Below are positions 34,101 through 46,324 of a stretch of 64,000 nucleotides of DNA, piece by piece. The notes beneath the pieces were generated by a model. That model was not told the DNA's origin. It was given only the letters and a program-made list of their open reading frames with translations, and made no database searches. The stretch is from Mallotus nudiflorus. Its lineage: Eukaryota; Streptophyta; Magnoliopsida; Malpighiales; Euphorbiaceae. The stretch's first letter is position 1, and each line of letters opens with the position of its first letter. A program made the translations under genes and the position numbers. The stretch covers positions 1,550,001 through 1,614,000 of the forward strand of contig CANTUR010000425.1 of assembly GCA_947683625.1 (NCBI GenBank), written 5' to 3'.

Positions 34101-36504
34101 GAATTAGTGGATTATTTGGAAGCTGATAGGACTTTCAGTCTTGCCCGCCAAGTATCACCTTACTGTTTAGAAGGGCTGGATATTTATTCTACTGTTCTTT
34201 ATGTAAGCTCTGTTATCCTTGTAATTCTGGTAGTTTACGTTAATAAAGCTCTGTGGTTATTGTTCTGTCTTTGCCTTAATAACATGAAGATAAGAGATTC
34301 ATTCCACCAGCTGAAATTGGTTCATGATTATTGCTCCTTATACCTTAACTAATGCTTACAGATTTAATTAAGACAAGCATGTTTTGTTTCCCTTTTTGCT
34401 TAATGCTTTCTCCCCCTTCCACCTTCCCTGCCGTACTTTAATAAATATATTACTAGCATGAGAGAGTTGCTGTTGTGTGGCATTTTCCAATCTTTGAAAA
34501 TCGAGAAGACTTTAGATATTCCCTTGGAATGCCCTCTTTTATCAGTTGCAATGCCTGATGCTTGCAGTGCTATTTTCTATACGTCATCTCTTGCTTCATC
34601 CAAGTTATTTTTACTTGTTGCAGCATTTAAAGGAGGACATGAAGCTAAGTTACTTGGCTCAAGAACTGATATCAACTGATCGCTTAGCTCCTCAATCTTG
34701 GTATTGTTGTCATGCTTTTGTTTTAACAAATTATTGTTGTCATGCTTGTGTTAACTATTATTGTGCATCCTAGCTCTTGCTATTCTTTTCAACACCTGCT
34801 AACCATTTCAGCTTTTATTAGTTACATGTTTGTTATCGGCTTAAGATTTCTTCTCATTGCTGTTATGTCTCTGATTGTTTTTCTTTTATGTTTACGTTTG
34901 TACTGCTAAATATACCTTTAGACTTTTTTTTTTGGGAATTGAAGTAGATTAGGCTACATTGCTGTGAAGTTGTTAATCTTATTACATTTTTTTTTCACTG
35001 AAAGTAAATCATTCATTTTTCATGCAAATGAATGCTTGTCTATTTCCTTTTTCTTTCTTTTCTTTGTTTTTTTTTCCTACAAAAACTTGCTATTATTATA
35101 AGATTGATGTCCGGAATCTTAAAAGATTGGTACAATTCCTATGACCTCCACTTGGAAATCTAGTCATTTCAGTGCCTTCTTTTAGATGGTTGACTGGATT
35201 GTTCTATTAAATGATTGACTTGACTGAACACAACCTGCAAATTTCACTGCATTGCAGCTGCACTCAATGTTCTCAGTTGTTATCATTATCATCATATTCC
35301 TCACAATTTATCAAATGGACTTGCAGGTGTGCGATGGGAAATTGCTATAGCTTGCAAAAAGATCATGAAACTGCACTGAAAAATTTTCAGCGGGCTGTGC
35401 AGCTTAATTCAAGATTTGCATATGCTCACACCCTTTGCGGTCATGAGTATGTCACTTTTCTCTACTCTGCTCTCCCAAAATTCATAATTTACTTGGTGCA
35501 TGTTCAGAGTAGCATTTTATATCATGACTGCTGATAATTTTCTGCTACAGATATGTAGCTTTAGAGGATTTTGAGAATGGAATTAAGAGTTACCAGAGTG
35601 CACTGCGAGTTGATGCTAGACATTATAACTCTTGGTATGGGCTTGGGATGGTATATCTTCGGCTGGAGAAGTTTGAGTTTTCTGAGCATCACTTCCAAAT
35701 TGCTTTTCAAATAAACTCTCGTTCTTCTGTTATAATGTCTTATCTTGGGACAGCATTGCATGCTTTAAAGGTTAGGCACTTAGTGTAGTCTGTTATATAC
35801 TGTAATCTATAACTGATAATCTAGGTTTGTCTGATATCATTTTTCTGTTGTATAACAGAGAAATAAGGAAGCTTTGGAGATGATGGAGAGAGCAATTTTA
35901 GCTGATAAGAAGAACCCTCTTCCCATGTATCAAAAGGCTAATATACTTGTGAGCTTGGAAAATTTTGATGAAGCTCTGGAAGTCCTTGAAGAGCTGAAGG
36001 AGTATGCTCCTCGTGAAAGCAGTGTCTATGCTTTGATGGGTAAGATCTATAAGAGGCGTAACATGCATGAGAAAGCTATGCTTCACTTCGGTCTTGCTTT
36101 GGATTTGAAACCCTCTGCAACTGATGTTGCTACAATTAAGGTAATCGGTTTATTGCACTTTAATTTTTTGTGGAATCTAAACTTCATGCCGAAGAACATG
36201 CAGTTTGCTTTGAAACTAGGCTTCATGTAAAATGATCTTGGTCTTATCCCTAGGAAGTAGGAACGTTGGAAAATGTTTTAACCATATGCATGGGTGCACT
36301 TCTTTAATTATACTATCTGGTCTTTTCTTTGGCGTCAAAAACCAAAAATGCTAACTTGCAGCTTTATACATGGAATCGATCTCTTTTCTGTATATCCATC
36401 AGCAAGGAATTTTATTTTGTGAAGACTGTTCTCATTTCTTTATATTTTAACAGGCGGCCATTGAAAAGCTACATGTGCCAGATGAAATAGAAGACAGCTT
36501 GTAA
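28170..36504 (+). CDS. CDC27B: CDC27B/HOBBIT, APC3 subunit of the anaphase-promoting complex
   Basis: This is a TPR subunit of the APC/C ubiquitin ligase, which marks mitotic cyclins and securin for degradation; in Arabidopsis HOBBIT is needed for root meristem development. Exons: 28170-28274, 28893-28965, 29157-29266, 29581-29627, 30093-30190, 30399-30682, 31598-31753, 32586-32802, 33319-33545, 33647-33712, 34083-34202, 34624-34700, 35327-35446, 35551-35770, 35859-36140, 36454-36504. All 15 introns are GT-AG and phases agree, giving 2253 nt and 750 residues, close to my recollection of the Arabidopsis length. The N-terminal TPR part (residues 1-145) begins MEAMLIDCVNNSLRHF. A Ser/Asn-rich linker (about 150-420) holds FYNTPSPMASQ and QAPRRKFVDEGKLRK. 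C-terminal TPRs (about 440-734) include YCLEGLDIYSTVLYHL, LAPQSWCAMGNCYSLQ and NPLPMYQKANIL. The start codon is the family's usual one. No stop or frameshift is seen. Confidence 0.97.
29102..29140 (+). repeat. (TTC)n microsatellite in intron 2
   Basis: About 12-13 TTC/CTT units form most of the polypyrimidine tract; the run ends some 16 nt before the exon 3 acceptor at 29156. Confidence 0.9.
32363..32425. repeat. 63-bp perfect alternating purine-pyrimidine tract in intron 7
   Basis: Every step from GTGTACACGTGCAC through GCACGCGCGTATAC to GCGCGTGTG alternates purine and pyrimidine with no break. Such tracts, rich in CG and CA/TG steps, are prone to Z-DNA. It lies about 160 bp upstream of exon 8. 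Confidence 0.85.
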
Positions 36505-36820
36505 ATTCTTTTGTGTTGGAAATGCAAGAAGAGATCGTGGGACAAACTATCAGGCTCGGGGCTTAGTGGTACCAAGGTGATCCGCTGCTTGTGCTTTCGA
36601 CAAGTGGTGAAGAAAGTTGCTTCATGCTGCGTATTCTACTTGCGATGCCTCAGACAATTGGCTGGTCTTGCGAAGTGTCCTCGGTTTCGTAGACCAGTAA
36701 TGCACTGACTGACGACTTAAACTGACATACGTGTTGCCCTGAAACTACCATACTTGTGGTGATAGATGTATAAACAAGTCAATATATAAATGCTTGTATT
36801 ATTCATAAGTTGGTTATTTG
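36505..36820 (+). other. Probable 3' UTR of CDC27B
   Basis: The stretch after the TAA keeps a gene-like base composition up to about 36720, then shows AT-rich near-upstream signals (TATAAACAAG, AATATATAAATG) at 36765-36800 followed by TTGTATTATT. This fits a plant cleavage and polyadenylation region. The exact end cannot be seen. Confidence 0.5.
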
Positions 36821-37149
36821 TAGTTGTATGTACTGTTTTTTGATTGGTTCAGGCTTCTAGCCAAGTTTTCTGCACGTTGGTCAAATTCTTCGATACTGAA
36901 ATTATATAGTCAGGTTGAGAGTAATGAATTGTGCTCTATGATTTACTACAAAAACAATGGTAAGTTTAGGTTTCTAAAAATTAAATTAATGTTAAGTTGC
37001 GCAATGCTGCTAGCAACGAGGTATATATGTTTTAATTAATTTATATTTAAATAATAAATATTTGGTAAGTAATTATAAAAATCACCATGTTCTAAAAGTC
37101 AAACTATATTGATATGTGATTCAATTTTGGTTTTAAATTTTAGAAATTA
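36821..37149. other. Intergenic, no feature recognised
   Basis: Composition shifts from gene-like to strongly AT-rich at about 37020. No coding potential is visible beyond chance frames. Confidence 0.5.
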
Positions 37150-37638
37150 AAATAATTTTAATTTGGTAAATAAAAGTATTAATATAAAAAATATTGAAGA
37201 AATAAAGTGTCACAGTTCAAATAAAAAATTTATGAAAATTGTAATAAATTATAAGTTCAATATAGTTGTAATATTTAAATTATTATATAAAGAAAATATA
37301 ATTTCTATTATTTTTAAATTTTTATTAACAAATAACTAATAATTTTTATTATCTTATGATTAATTATGAACTTAATACTTTTTATATAAAATCATTTTTA
37401 AAGTTGAGAAAAATTAATTATAAGAAATATTAAAGTAATGTCATATAATTATTTAAATAAAATATTTATAAAAGTTGTAATGAATTATAAGTTAATATCA
37501 AATTGTTATATAAATAAATAACATTTTTATTATTTTTTAAATTTTTATTTATTAATAATAATATGTTTAATTGTTTATTTACTACATATCATGAGTTAAA
37601 TATTTTTTTTATTTACATGTGAAACACCTGTTTTTTTA

Positions 37639-37641
<3 letters not shown>

Positions 37642-37703
<62 letters not shown>
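37642..37703. repeat. (AT)n run, about 62 bp
   Basis: Uninterrupted alternation of A and T; it could extrude as a cruciform. Confidence 0.95.
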
Positions 37704-37707
<4 letters not shown>

Positions 37708-37779
37708 GAAGGGTGGGATAAGAAAAATTACAAAAAAGACTTAACTCATTATTATTATATAAAAATTGGATAATTTTGT

Positions 37780-38190
37780 CATTTAATAATAAAAATAAAA
37801 TTTAATTAATTAAAATTAATTAAAATATAATTCTAATTTAATTGAAAGTATTTTTTCTATTATAATTAGGTTAATTTCTATTTTATCTCTAATAAAAATT
37901 AAATTAACTAAAATATGATTCTAATTTAATTGAAGGTATGTTCTATATTTCTATTTTAATTGGGTTAACTTCTATTTTATCTCTAATAAAATTAAAGTAA
38001 TTCTAATGTAATTCTAATTTAATTGAAAATATATTTCCTATTCTAATTAGGTTAATTTCTATTTTATCTTTAATAAAAATAAAATTAATTAACATATAAT
38101 TCTAATTTTATTGAAATTATGTTTCCGATTTTAATTATGTTAATATCTATTTTATCTCTAGAAAAATTAAATTAATTAAAATTTCAGTGA
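37780..38190. repeat. ~90-bp AT-rich minisatellite, about four units
   Basis: TTCTAATTTAATTGAA or a close variant recurs near 37832, 37918, 38013 and 38099. Each is followed by a TTAATTTCTATTTTATCTCTA-type block. Spacing is 86-95 bp. Confidence 0.8.
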
Positions 38191-39495
38191 TAATTTTGTT
38201 AAAAATATATATAGGTTTACTTATATATTATCTAATATAAATCAAATTAGATAACATACTTTGATAAGTTTTATTATATTAAATTTAATAAGTAAATAAT
38301 TAAAATTAGAATAAATAAATTTTATGAAAATAGGAAAAGTATATATATATATTAATTATAAAAGTAGATATTTTTATAAATAAAAAATAGAAAATGGAGC
38401 ATATAATTTGTTGAAAGTATATTTGTAAGAAAAGTACTATAATTATCATTTTGATATGTTTTTATAAAATTTAACTAAAGAGAGTTAAAATTAAATTAAT
38501 TAATATTTTTATTTAATTATTAGTTGAACTTAAAAAATTACATTAAATTAATTTTTGTGTAAATAAAAGTATTAATATTAAAAATATTAAAGAAATAAAG
38601 TGTTATAATTCAAATAAAAAAATTACTAAATTGAAATAAATTATAAGTTTAATAGGGTTGTAATATTTAAATTTTTATATAAAGAAAGTATAACTTTTAA
38701 TATTTTTAAATTTTTTATTAACAAATAATTAATGATTTTTTTATTATCTTATGATCAATTATAACCATAATTATATGAAATCAGTTTGAGAGTTGAGAAA
38801 AATTAATTATAAAAAATATTGAAGTCATATCATATAATTATTTAAATAAAAGAATTATAAAAATTGTAATGAATTATAATATATTAAGTTAATATTAATT
38901 TGTTAATCAAAGTTTTGTTTGAAAGTATATTTGTAAGAAAAATACTAGAATTATTGTTTTTAGATGTTTTTATAAAATTTAACCAAAAAAGTTATAATTA
39001 AATTAAATAATATTTATTATTTAATTATTAGTTGAATTTAAAAAATTATATTAAATTAAATTTTGTGTAAATAAAAGTATTAATATTAAAAATATTAAAG
39101 AAATAAAGTGTCATAGTTTAAATAAAAAAATTTACTAAATTGTAATAAATTATAAGTTTAATGGGATTATAATATTTAAATTTTAATATAAAGAAAGTAT
39201 AACTTTTATTATTTTTAAATTTTTTATTAACAAATAATTAATAATTTTTTATTATTTATGATTAATTATAACCATAATATTTTTTATATGAAATCAGTTG
39301 CAAAGTTGAAAAAAATTAATTATAAAAAATATTGAAATCATATCGTATAGTGATTTATAATAATATTGTTATTATTTTTAAAATTTTTATTTAATAATAA
39401 TAATAAATTTAATTATTTATTCACTATATATTACAAGTCAAATAAATATTTTATTCACGTAGTCACATGTAATTTTTTTACTAGTATATATATAT

Positions 39496-42075
39496 AACCA
39501 CCAAAAAGAGTGGGGGATGAATACTTTTAAACTTGTATGTACGTGCTTTAATAAATATGTTAGAAATTAGTAAATTTCACCCGACACAATGGAGCCTAAC
39601 CAGTCACCCAAAGCCGTGGGTGGTATAATGAGGTATGATAGCCCTTAACAAATAAATTATTCAACATTTTTTCTCAGATATATTATAATTTATAATTAAA
39701 TTTGTAACGTATAAATATTTGTCATATTTTTATTATTAAGTATAAACCATTTAAATTATGTGTTACACATTAAAGTATAATGTGCAATATATTCAATATA
39801 GGTAAAAATCTTTAAATAAAAATAAGGCTAAAGGTTCAAATTGGATCCCTTTTCCCCTTAATTTCACATTAGATTTTTTCAATTTTTTTTGAGTCAAATT
39901 GAAACTTTAAAGAATACAATCAAGTTCTATAAATTTTTTAGTACAATTAAATCATATTAATTAATTATATTATGGGTAGCGGGGTTTAACGTGTATCCAA
40001 GTGTTAGCAAATACGGTACTATGTGGAATCGAGGTCCACTAGAAAATACGAAATAGGTTATAAAGCCTAATTGGAGATGGAATCGCCACCTGAATAAAAG
40101 TCAGGACACACTGTATACCAACTGGATTTCATGGAGGTTCCCAAAAGCCATCATTAGAAATTGGATTCGAAAACTGGGTATAGGCTTTTGGAATGTCCAT
40201 CCAACCTTATAGTTGGCTTCCATTTGTGTTTTGTAATTTGTCACCTTTAATTATTCAATTATTTCTTTATTAATACGCGAATTATAATTGCCTTCAAATA
40301 ATTGTCTTATTTTATAATTAAGCTCGAGTTTACACATTAGTTTCTTTTATGCATTTGGTCCCAACATTCAGCATAAACAAAGCAAATAATAATAATTTAC
40401 AACTATACATTTAAATCAAATGGGAGAAGGGATTAAGGATTACAACACTTCGCTCAAATGAACATATAATAAACAGAAAATAAACCAAAAATAAACAAAC
40501 ATTAAATTACATAAAAATATAAATAAAAGCAGAAAAGAGTTAAGTACTATATCGAACGATCAAAATTGTTCCGATTCCCTGCAATACATAGGATATTAAC
40601 TTTCAAGACATTCAAAATTATACAAGAACAATCAACAAGTTAATTTGCAAATCAAATTTATATAAATAAAGATTACGAATATTAAAACATTGACCCTAAA
40701 CGAAATAGCAAAAATGACCATACGAGGCAGGCTAAAAATATAAGAGGAAGAGTATTCATGAAGGTCCAAAACCATGCATGATTTATATGAAATATCAAAA
40801 TAGAAAATACATGAGGGTCTATCAAAGTGGTGATCGCCTTGTGAAGAGGTAATCACCTTATGACAGTGAGGTGAAGAGATGTTGCCTGATCAATAGGCTC
40901 GGTCAACTTTCAAATTGGCGAACTTCTATTTTAAGCAAGGATCAACTAATGTAAGCAAGCTAGATGCACAACTACACCTATAACTCAATAAATCATGCCA
41001 AAGACATGGCATATCATAAGCAATGGACACAAGAGAGTGAGTAAACAAACTCATAAACAAGTAAATTAGGGGATATGCAAGCAAATAAAAATCATACAAA
41101 TATATATCTTAACCATTGAGAAGGAGTTAAGATTATCATTGAAAGATAAGCTTTTCAATAAAATTGGCCTTAAAAAATGAGTATGAGTGTTGAACTTCCC
41201 TTGAATGTAAGTTTTTTTATTTCTTCTTCAAGAAAATCACCTTTAAACTTGGTTCACCCTTTCAAGAACGTTTCTTTTCTTCAGAGTTTTCTCTTTGAAA
41301 ACTCTTTTTTTTTTGCAAAAAATGGCTTCTTCCCCCCCCTCCCCCCCTCCACCATAAAGACCCCCCATTTTCTCTCCCTTTTAAGACCCTATGCCTAGGC
41401 CATACTCCTACTCCTTTTCATCATTACATTTTTTAGTTTTTTTCTCTTTCTAAAAATTTTCTTTTTCATGCCAGAGACTAAGTTCCAATCGAGATGGGCC
41501 CACCAAGTTAGCTGCCATAATCACCTCTACATTTAATGTAGAGGCAAGTGGCTGCTGCAAAGGCAACGCTTTTACGATGAGGCGATCACCTCATCACCTA
41601 TTGCCATAGAGGCGATTGCCTCTTTAAAGAGGCATCGCTTCTCTGGCCCACCTTGCATTGGACCTAATGGGTCGGGGTAACCTGAACTTATTCTAGATAG
41701 GTTTTAGACTCGAATTTGTGGGTTTTAAGCTCTCAGGCTCATTTTTGAGAGGATTTCGGGTTTCTCTCTTGCGTTTAAGTTTCACATTTCTCATCATTGG
41801 GCTTTATCATAGGACAATCAAATCGAGCACCCACAATTCGCCCCCTATCACGGGTCGATCGAACCGGGTGTATACAGTTTTCCCCCTAATTTTTTTTAAA
41901 AACCAAATGCATGTAATGACAAATTTTCAAAAAAATCACACGCACAACACAAGAAAACAATAAACAATATACCCGACCCCCGAGTTTCACTCGAGAGGTA
42001 AATTCTTCAATTTTAAAACATGACCGTGATCCTCGGGTTTTTTTGGCTCAATCGCCACTCAACTTAAAAGGGATA
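39496..42075. other. Unrecognised repeat-like region without a gene
   Basis: From about 39970 the base composition becomes more balanced (GGTAGCGGGGTTTAACGTG, GGAATCGCCACCTGAA), as in LTR or untranslated parts of retroelements. Around 40800-40900 and 41540-41650, GCGATCACCTCATCACC-like words recur. A CT-rich stretch with two C-runs lies at 41330-41380. Text at 41815-41885 (CACCCACAATTCGCCCCC, GTGTATACAGTTTTCCCCC) also looks LTR-like. I found no paired LTRs, no open frame and no target duplication. Confidence 0.4.
41612..41637. other. Short strong hairpin
   Basis: TGCCTCTTTAAAGAGGCA (41617-41634) is a perfect 18-bp palindrome, extended by GCGAT/TCGC with one bulged base. Confidence 0.6.
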
Positions 42076-42385
42076 CTTACACTGTCATTCTTGGGTTTTC
42101 CTGGCTTAAGAGGCAGTCCTTTATCTGGAACAGGAAACTCACGCTATCATACTAAGATTTTCCTAGCCCAAGAGGCAGTCCTTTATTTAGAACGGGAAAC
42201 TCACGCCGTTATCCTCGAGTTTTCCTGATCAAGAGGCAATCCTTTATCTGGAATGGGAAACTCACATCGTCATCCTTGGGTTTTCCTGATTTGAGAGGCA
42301 GTCCCTTATTTGGAATGAAAAACTCACGTCGTCATCCTCGAATTTTCCTGGCTTGAGAGGCAGTCCCTTATCTAGAACAAATCAC
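42076..42385 (+). repeat. 62-bp minisatellite, about five units
   Basis: AGGCAGTCC recurs at about 42111, 42173, 42234 (AGGCAATCC), 42296 and 42358, spaced 61-62 bp. Each unit also carries GGGTTTTCCTGG-like and AACTCACG(C/T)CGTCATCC text. Since 62 is not a multiple of three, a coding reading would change frame from unit to unit, which argues against protein coding. Confidence 0.88.
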
Positions 42386-42437
42386 GGGTTTTCCTGACCC
42401 AATTCACCACTTGACTGAAACACAGACTCTCGGGTTT

Positions 42438-43591
42438 TGTTATAACCTGAATTTTTATAAATTATAAAATTAAATTTTTGGAATTTATAGTGTTAATAAT
42501 TATTTTATTTAAATTATGATTTTGATTATTAATGAAATTTAATTTGAATTTTTGGTGTTAAATATTATTTTAATATTATTAATATTATTATTTAGGTAAA
42601 CTATTGATTATTGTTAGTGTATAATTATTTTGGGCGAAATTTATATTTAAAAATATTAGAATATTATTTTTAATTTAAGTTATTATTATATTATATTATA
42701 TTTAATATATATATATATATAAAACAAATTTTTTTCCTTTTCCTCTTTCTTTCTTTCTTCCCTCTCCTTTCTTTTCTTTTTTTCTTCCCTTGCACTTGAC
42801 ACCCACCCAATGCCACCACCATCAGCAACGCCCCTCCAATCACTGCTAGCTCGTCCTCTACCAGCCGACGATGTCCCCTGGCTCCGGTAAAGCTCCCTTC
42901 TCTCTCTCCTCTTCTTGGTTCATTTTGGCTAGATTTTCTTTCCTTCACCGACGTCAATTTCAGCGTCCTCAGGCTAACTTTTTGGGTTCAATCTCTTCCT
43001 TACGTCTTGGGCTTCATTTCCCCTAAGGTAATTCGTTCAAAACAACTCCGAATTCAACCTCAATTTTAGATGATTAGTTTCTAGGTTTTAGAATTTTGAT
43101 TTGTTAATTTTGTGTTAAATTAGGTTTTTATGTTAAATTGATTTTAGATTATTGTTGTAGAAATTGTAAGCTTTCCAAAAATATATTTAGATTTTAATTT
43201 TAGAATTGATTTTCGAAATGACACTATTGAGAGCACAAACACTGTTACTGTTCATGGCTCTAGAAAATTTTATATTTTTAATAAATTCTTTGTTATATTT
43301 TGAGCAAACTTTGTGAAGAAAATTTATTGAAATTACGTACCAAATTTTTATTATAAATATTTGAATGTTTATATGAAAAATGAATTTTTGGAAAAATTAG
43401 TGTAAATTAGTAATTTTTATATTTAGTTGAAATTATTGTTAATTATTATGTTTTTGGATAATTTTTGAGGTATTAATAGTATTAAAATAATTTTATAAAT
43501 TATTTCCTATTTTTAGCTAATGATTAATAATTTCTGGAAATATATTCAAATAAAAAATTTCTTTATTATTTTAAAGTTTAAGTGAGCTATT
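42438..43591 (+). mobile_element. Partial LTR of a related chromovirus, plus strand
   Basis: The segment starts TGTTATAACC and has an AT-rich U3, a pyrimidine block (42720-42790), a GC-rich block with GCCACCACC and CCGACGATG (42790-42900), and then AT-rich sequence. This order mirrors the minus-strand long LTRs read in reverse. It ends where the LTR at 43592 begins, so that insertion interrupted it; no continuation was found in the window. Confidence 0.65.
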
Positions 43592-46324
43592 TGTCATGAC
43601 CCAAACCGGGGGCCATGACTGGCGCTAGGGAACGAGAATTCTTCAAATCCGGAACCCGGAGCAAGCCTCAAAAAAATAAAACATGCAATAAATAAAATAA
43701 ATAAATAAATATGCATCATAATTTAAATCTCAAATCCATATGATAAAATAAATTTCTTAGATCATAAAATAAAATATTTTAGTGCAACATTTAGAGACAG
43801 ACCTCTTTGAATTAAAATCAATATACATAAATACATAGTACAACTCCTGACTGATACAAACACAACTACTGCAGTTTCTAGAGTACAATATAAAACTAAG
43901 TAAATGATTTACATAATAGAGTCAGGGCATAAGAAATCTGGCGGATAGGCCTACTGTTAAGGTTTGAAGAAGAAGACTCTCCTGTAAAAATATCAACTGA
44001 GGGGAGTTAGACCTCACTGAGTGAATTGTTATAATATATATACACGCATCTCCTATATGTTCAATGCAAACAATCATATGTATATAATAAATAAATATAC
44101 GGACATGTGCACACAAATGCTGAAAATCACTTTATTTCATGATACTGAAAAATATAAGTTTTGAAGGATTAAATAGAACCCTAAATAATTGTAACCTCAA
44201 TTAACAATAGAAATCACTCTAGCCATACTGGCTCACTTAATTCCAAATAAATTCACTTAATCCATCTGGATAGTAGATTGGCCCTAAGACACTAAGTCGA
44301 CCGAGCTCCAGTAATTTGATTGTTAGTGTGATTGACCCCGAGACACTAGGTCGACCGAGCTCCAGCAATCACACCCTGAATCACATTAATCTCAATCATA
44401 TCAATCATGTCATATTTCCTCAAACAAGTTAGTAATTTAACCCTATAATCTATCGCACCGGTATGTTACTCGCTCCTAGTGCTACCCAATAGGTAGTATG
44501 TTCTATCAATATCCTTCATTTTAAAAATAAACCATTCAATCAAAAATAAATAATGTAAAATGGCATTCAAAATGATAGAATATACCATCTATATACCAGA
44601 AATATACCTAAAATAAACTAAGTATATTTTAAGTATATATATGTTAGATAAGTTCAAATCAATCATACAATATACTAAAATAAACCATTAATAAACTAAA
44701 ACATGCTAAGTATATTTATTGAAGATAAATATGCATCTATTTAGAAATATATTAAAAGTATACTAAAAATATACCTAAAGTATACTAATCATTTATTAAA
44801 GCAATTTATGAATAAATTCAATTAAAACATGTATTTCTAAAACATGCAACATAAATGCAATGTATATATAGAATAATAATTCACAGGTGTGTGCTCCTCG
44901 AGACTGGTCTGACGGGCCTGATCCACTAGGCCTCGGTCTCGGCGCAATTAAACAATAAAAATAATCATGAAAAATTAAAATACATCTAACTTGACTCTAG
45001 AGACTCAATCTAAAATTACAAAATGCAGACAGACGCAGAATTGACATGATGTCATGTTTTACGAGAATTCTATCAAAAATTCGGCAGAACCTCCTCTGTA
45101 AAACGGACATCTCTCTACTAAATAATAGAGTCGGTCCTGCAAGAAAAATACACTTCTAAACCAGAATTCACACAAATCCTTAGTTAGGATCCCGAACTAT
45201 AAAATTCCTCAACCAGGTCCACAATTCACCAAAATTCAAATAATATAATAAAATATATTAAAAAATCAATAAATACCATAAATACCCTCAAAATATCAAA
45301 ATATAGCATATTTAAAATTAAAACACCAAATTAATTATTTTCTCAATAATTACTTAAAAATCCTAAATAATAATATAATATTATTAAAATCCATTTTTTC
45401 CAATAATTACTTAAAAATTCTAAATAATTTAATTGACCCAATAATATAACAAAAAGTTATAAAAATCCATTTTATTACCAAAATAATATATAATATATTA
45501 TTTGAAAATAATTTTCAAAAATTCGTATTAATTAGTTAAAAATCGTAAATAATTTGTAAAAATCATTTTAGTACCTTAAATAATATTAAAACCAATTAAA
45601 ACATAATATTTAACTAAAATTATCACAAAATTACACAATTAACCCTAATATTAAAAATACACATAATATACTAATATTACTCAAAAATTCAATAAAAATT
45701 ATATGAATACATAAAAATTATTTTCTTAACAAATATCTCATTATTATCAATAAAAACATATAATTAACCAATAATTTCTACCAAAATATATATTTAACCT
45801 AATTTTTCAAAATTGACATAAACTAAAAAATAATTATAAAAATTACATAAAAATCACAAAAATTATAAACTCAACTCTAAAATTAATAATAACACCAAAA
45901 ATCACAAATTTATAATTTTAAATCATTAATTTACGAAAATTAATAAAATAATAATAAAATATTAAAAAATTCACAAAAATCAAAATAAATCCCAAAAATC
46001 ACACAAAAATTCATGGAAGTAGATTAAGCTACTAGAATCAATATTTGTAAAGAACATTTGTGTGAATCAACCATTAACAACCAAAAAAAATTTTGAAACC
46101 CTAATGAACCATAAACTAAAAATCTAACAAAACTCAAGAAAATGGAAGATTAAGCTCAAACTGAGCTTAGATTAGTGTTCACCAGTGAGAGAGGAAGAAA
46201 ACAAGACCAGAATCATGAAGAATGGTGGCCGGAAACATGAGGAACGAAGAAGAGGTCAACTTTCGATCTCTCACTGCCACAGCTGCTCGACGATGTCGGA
46301 GAAGGAGGTGGTTGCTAGTGGTGG
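43592..46324 (-). mobile_element. 3' LTR of chromovirus B, part 1
   Basis: The left edge reads TGTCATGACCC, the family terminus (minus-strand 3' end). This is the first part of a ~3.4-kb LTR that continues at 50290-50958 beyond a solo-LTR insertion. It carries two CCCCGAGACACTA...CGACCGAGCTCC motifs (about 44335-44365 and upstream) and the ATATACC-word block (44580-44790), and its GC-rich block starts at about 46190. Confidence 0.85.

Larger units (their letters stand above)
37150..39495. repeat. AT-rich ~0.5-kb repeat array
   Basis: A unit recurs at 37150-37640, about 38413-38920 and about 38921-39495. Anchor words such as GAAAGTATATTTGTAAG lie at 38413 and 38921, a period of 508 bp, and ATTAACAAATAA with TTTTTATTATCTTATGAT recurs. 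The first copy is more diverged and separated by an (AT)n run and a smaller repeat. A closing block (ATTTACTACATAT... then TTTTTTTACTA(A/G)TATATA) ends both the first and last copies, near 37640 and 39490. Confidence 0.75.

Noticed and set aside
34458..34679. Single-frame ORFs inside CDC27B introns (also 31135-31759, 33030-33224, 33922-34107)
   Set aside because: They overlap introns or run past verified splice sites; the spliced model explains the conserved parts.
36511..36708. Plus-strand ORF just after the CDC27B stop
   Set aside because: It lies in the 3' UTR, has no family signature and is likely chance.
37642..37703. Origin or promoter-like AT run
   Set aside because: Simple (AT)n microsatellite without supporting context.
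42043..42228. ORF within the 62-bp minisatellite
   Set aside because: The unit length is not a multiple of three, so the frame is not conserved from unit to unit.
42076..42385. CRISPR-like array
   Set aside because: Adjacent units diverge throughout with no separate spacer; it is a plant minisatellite.
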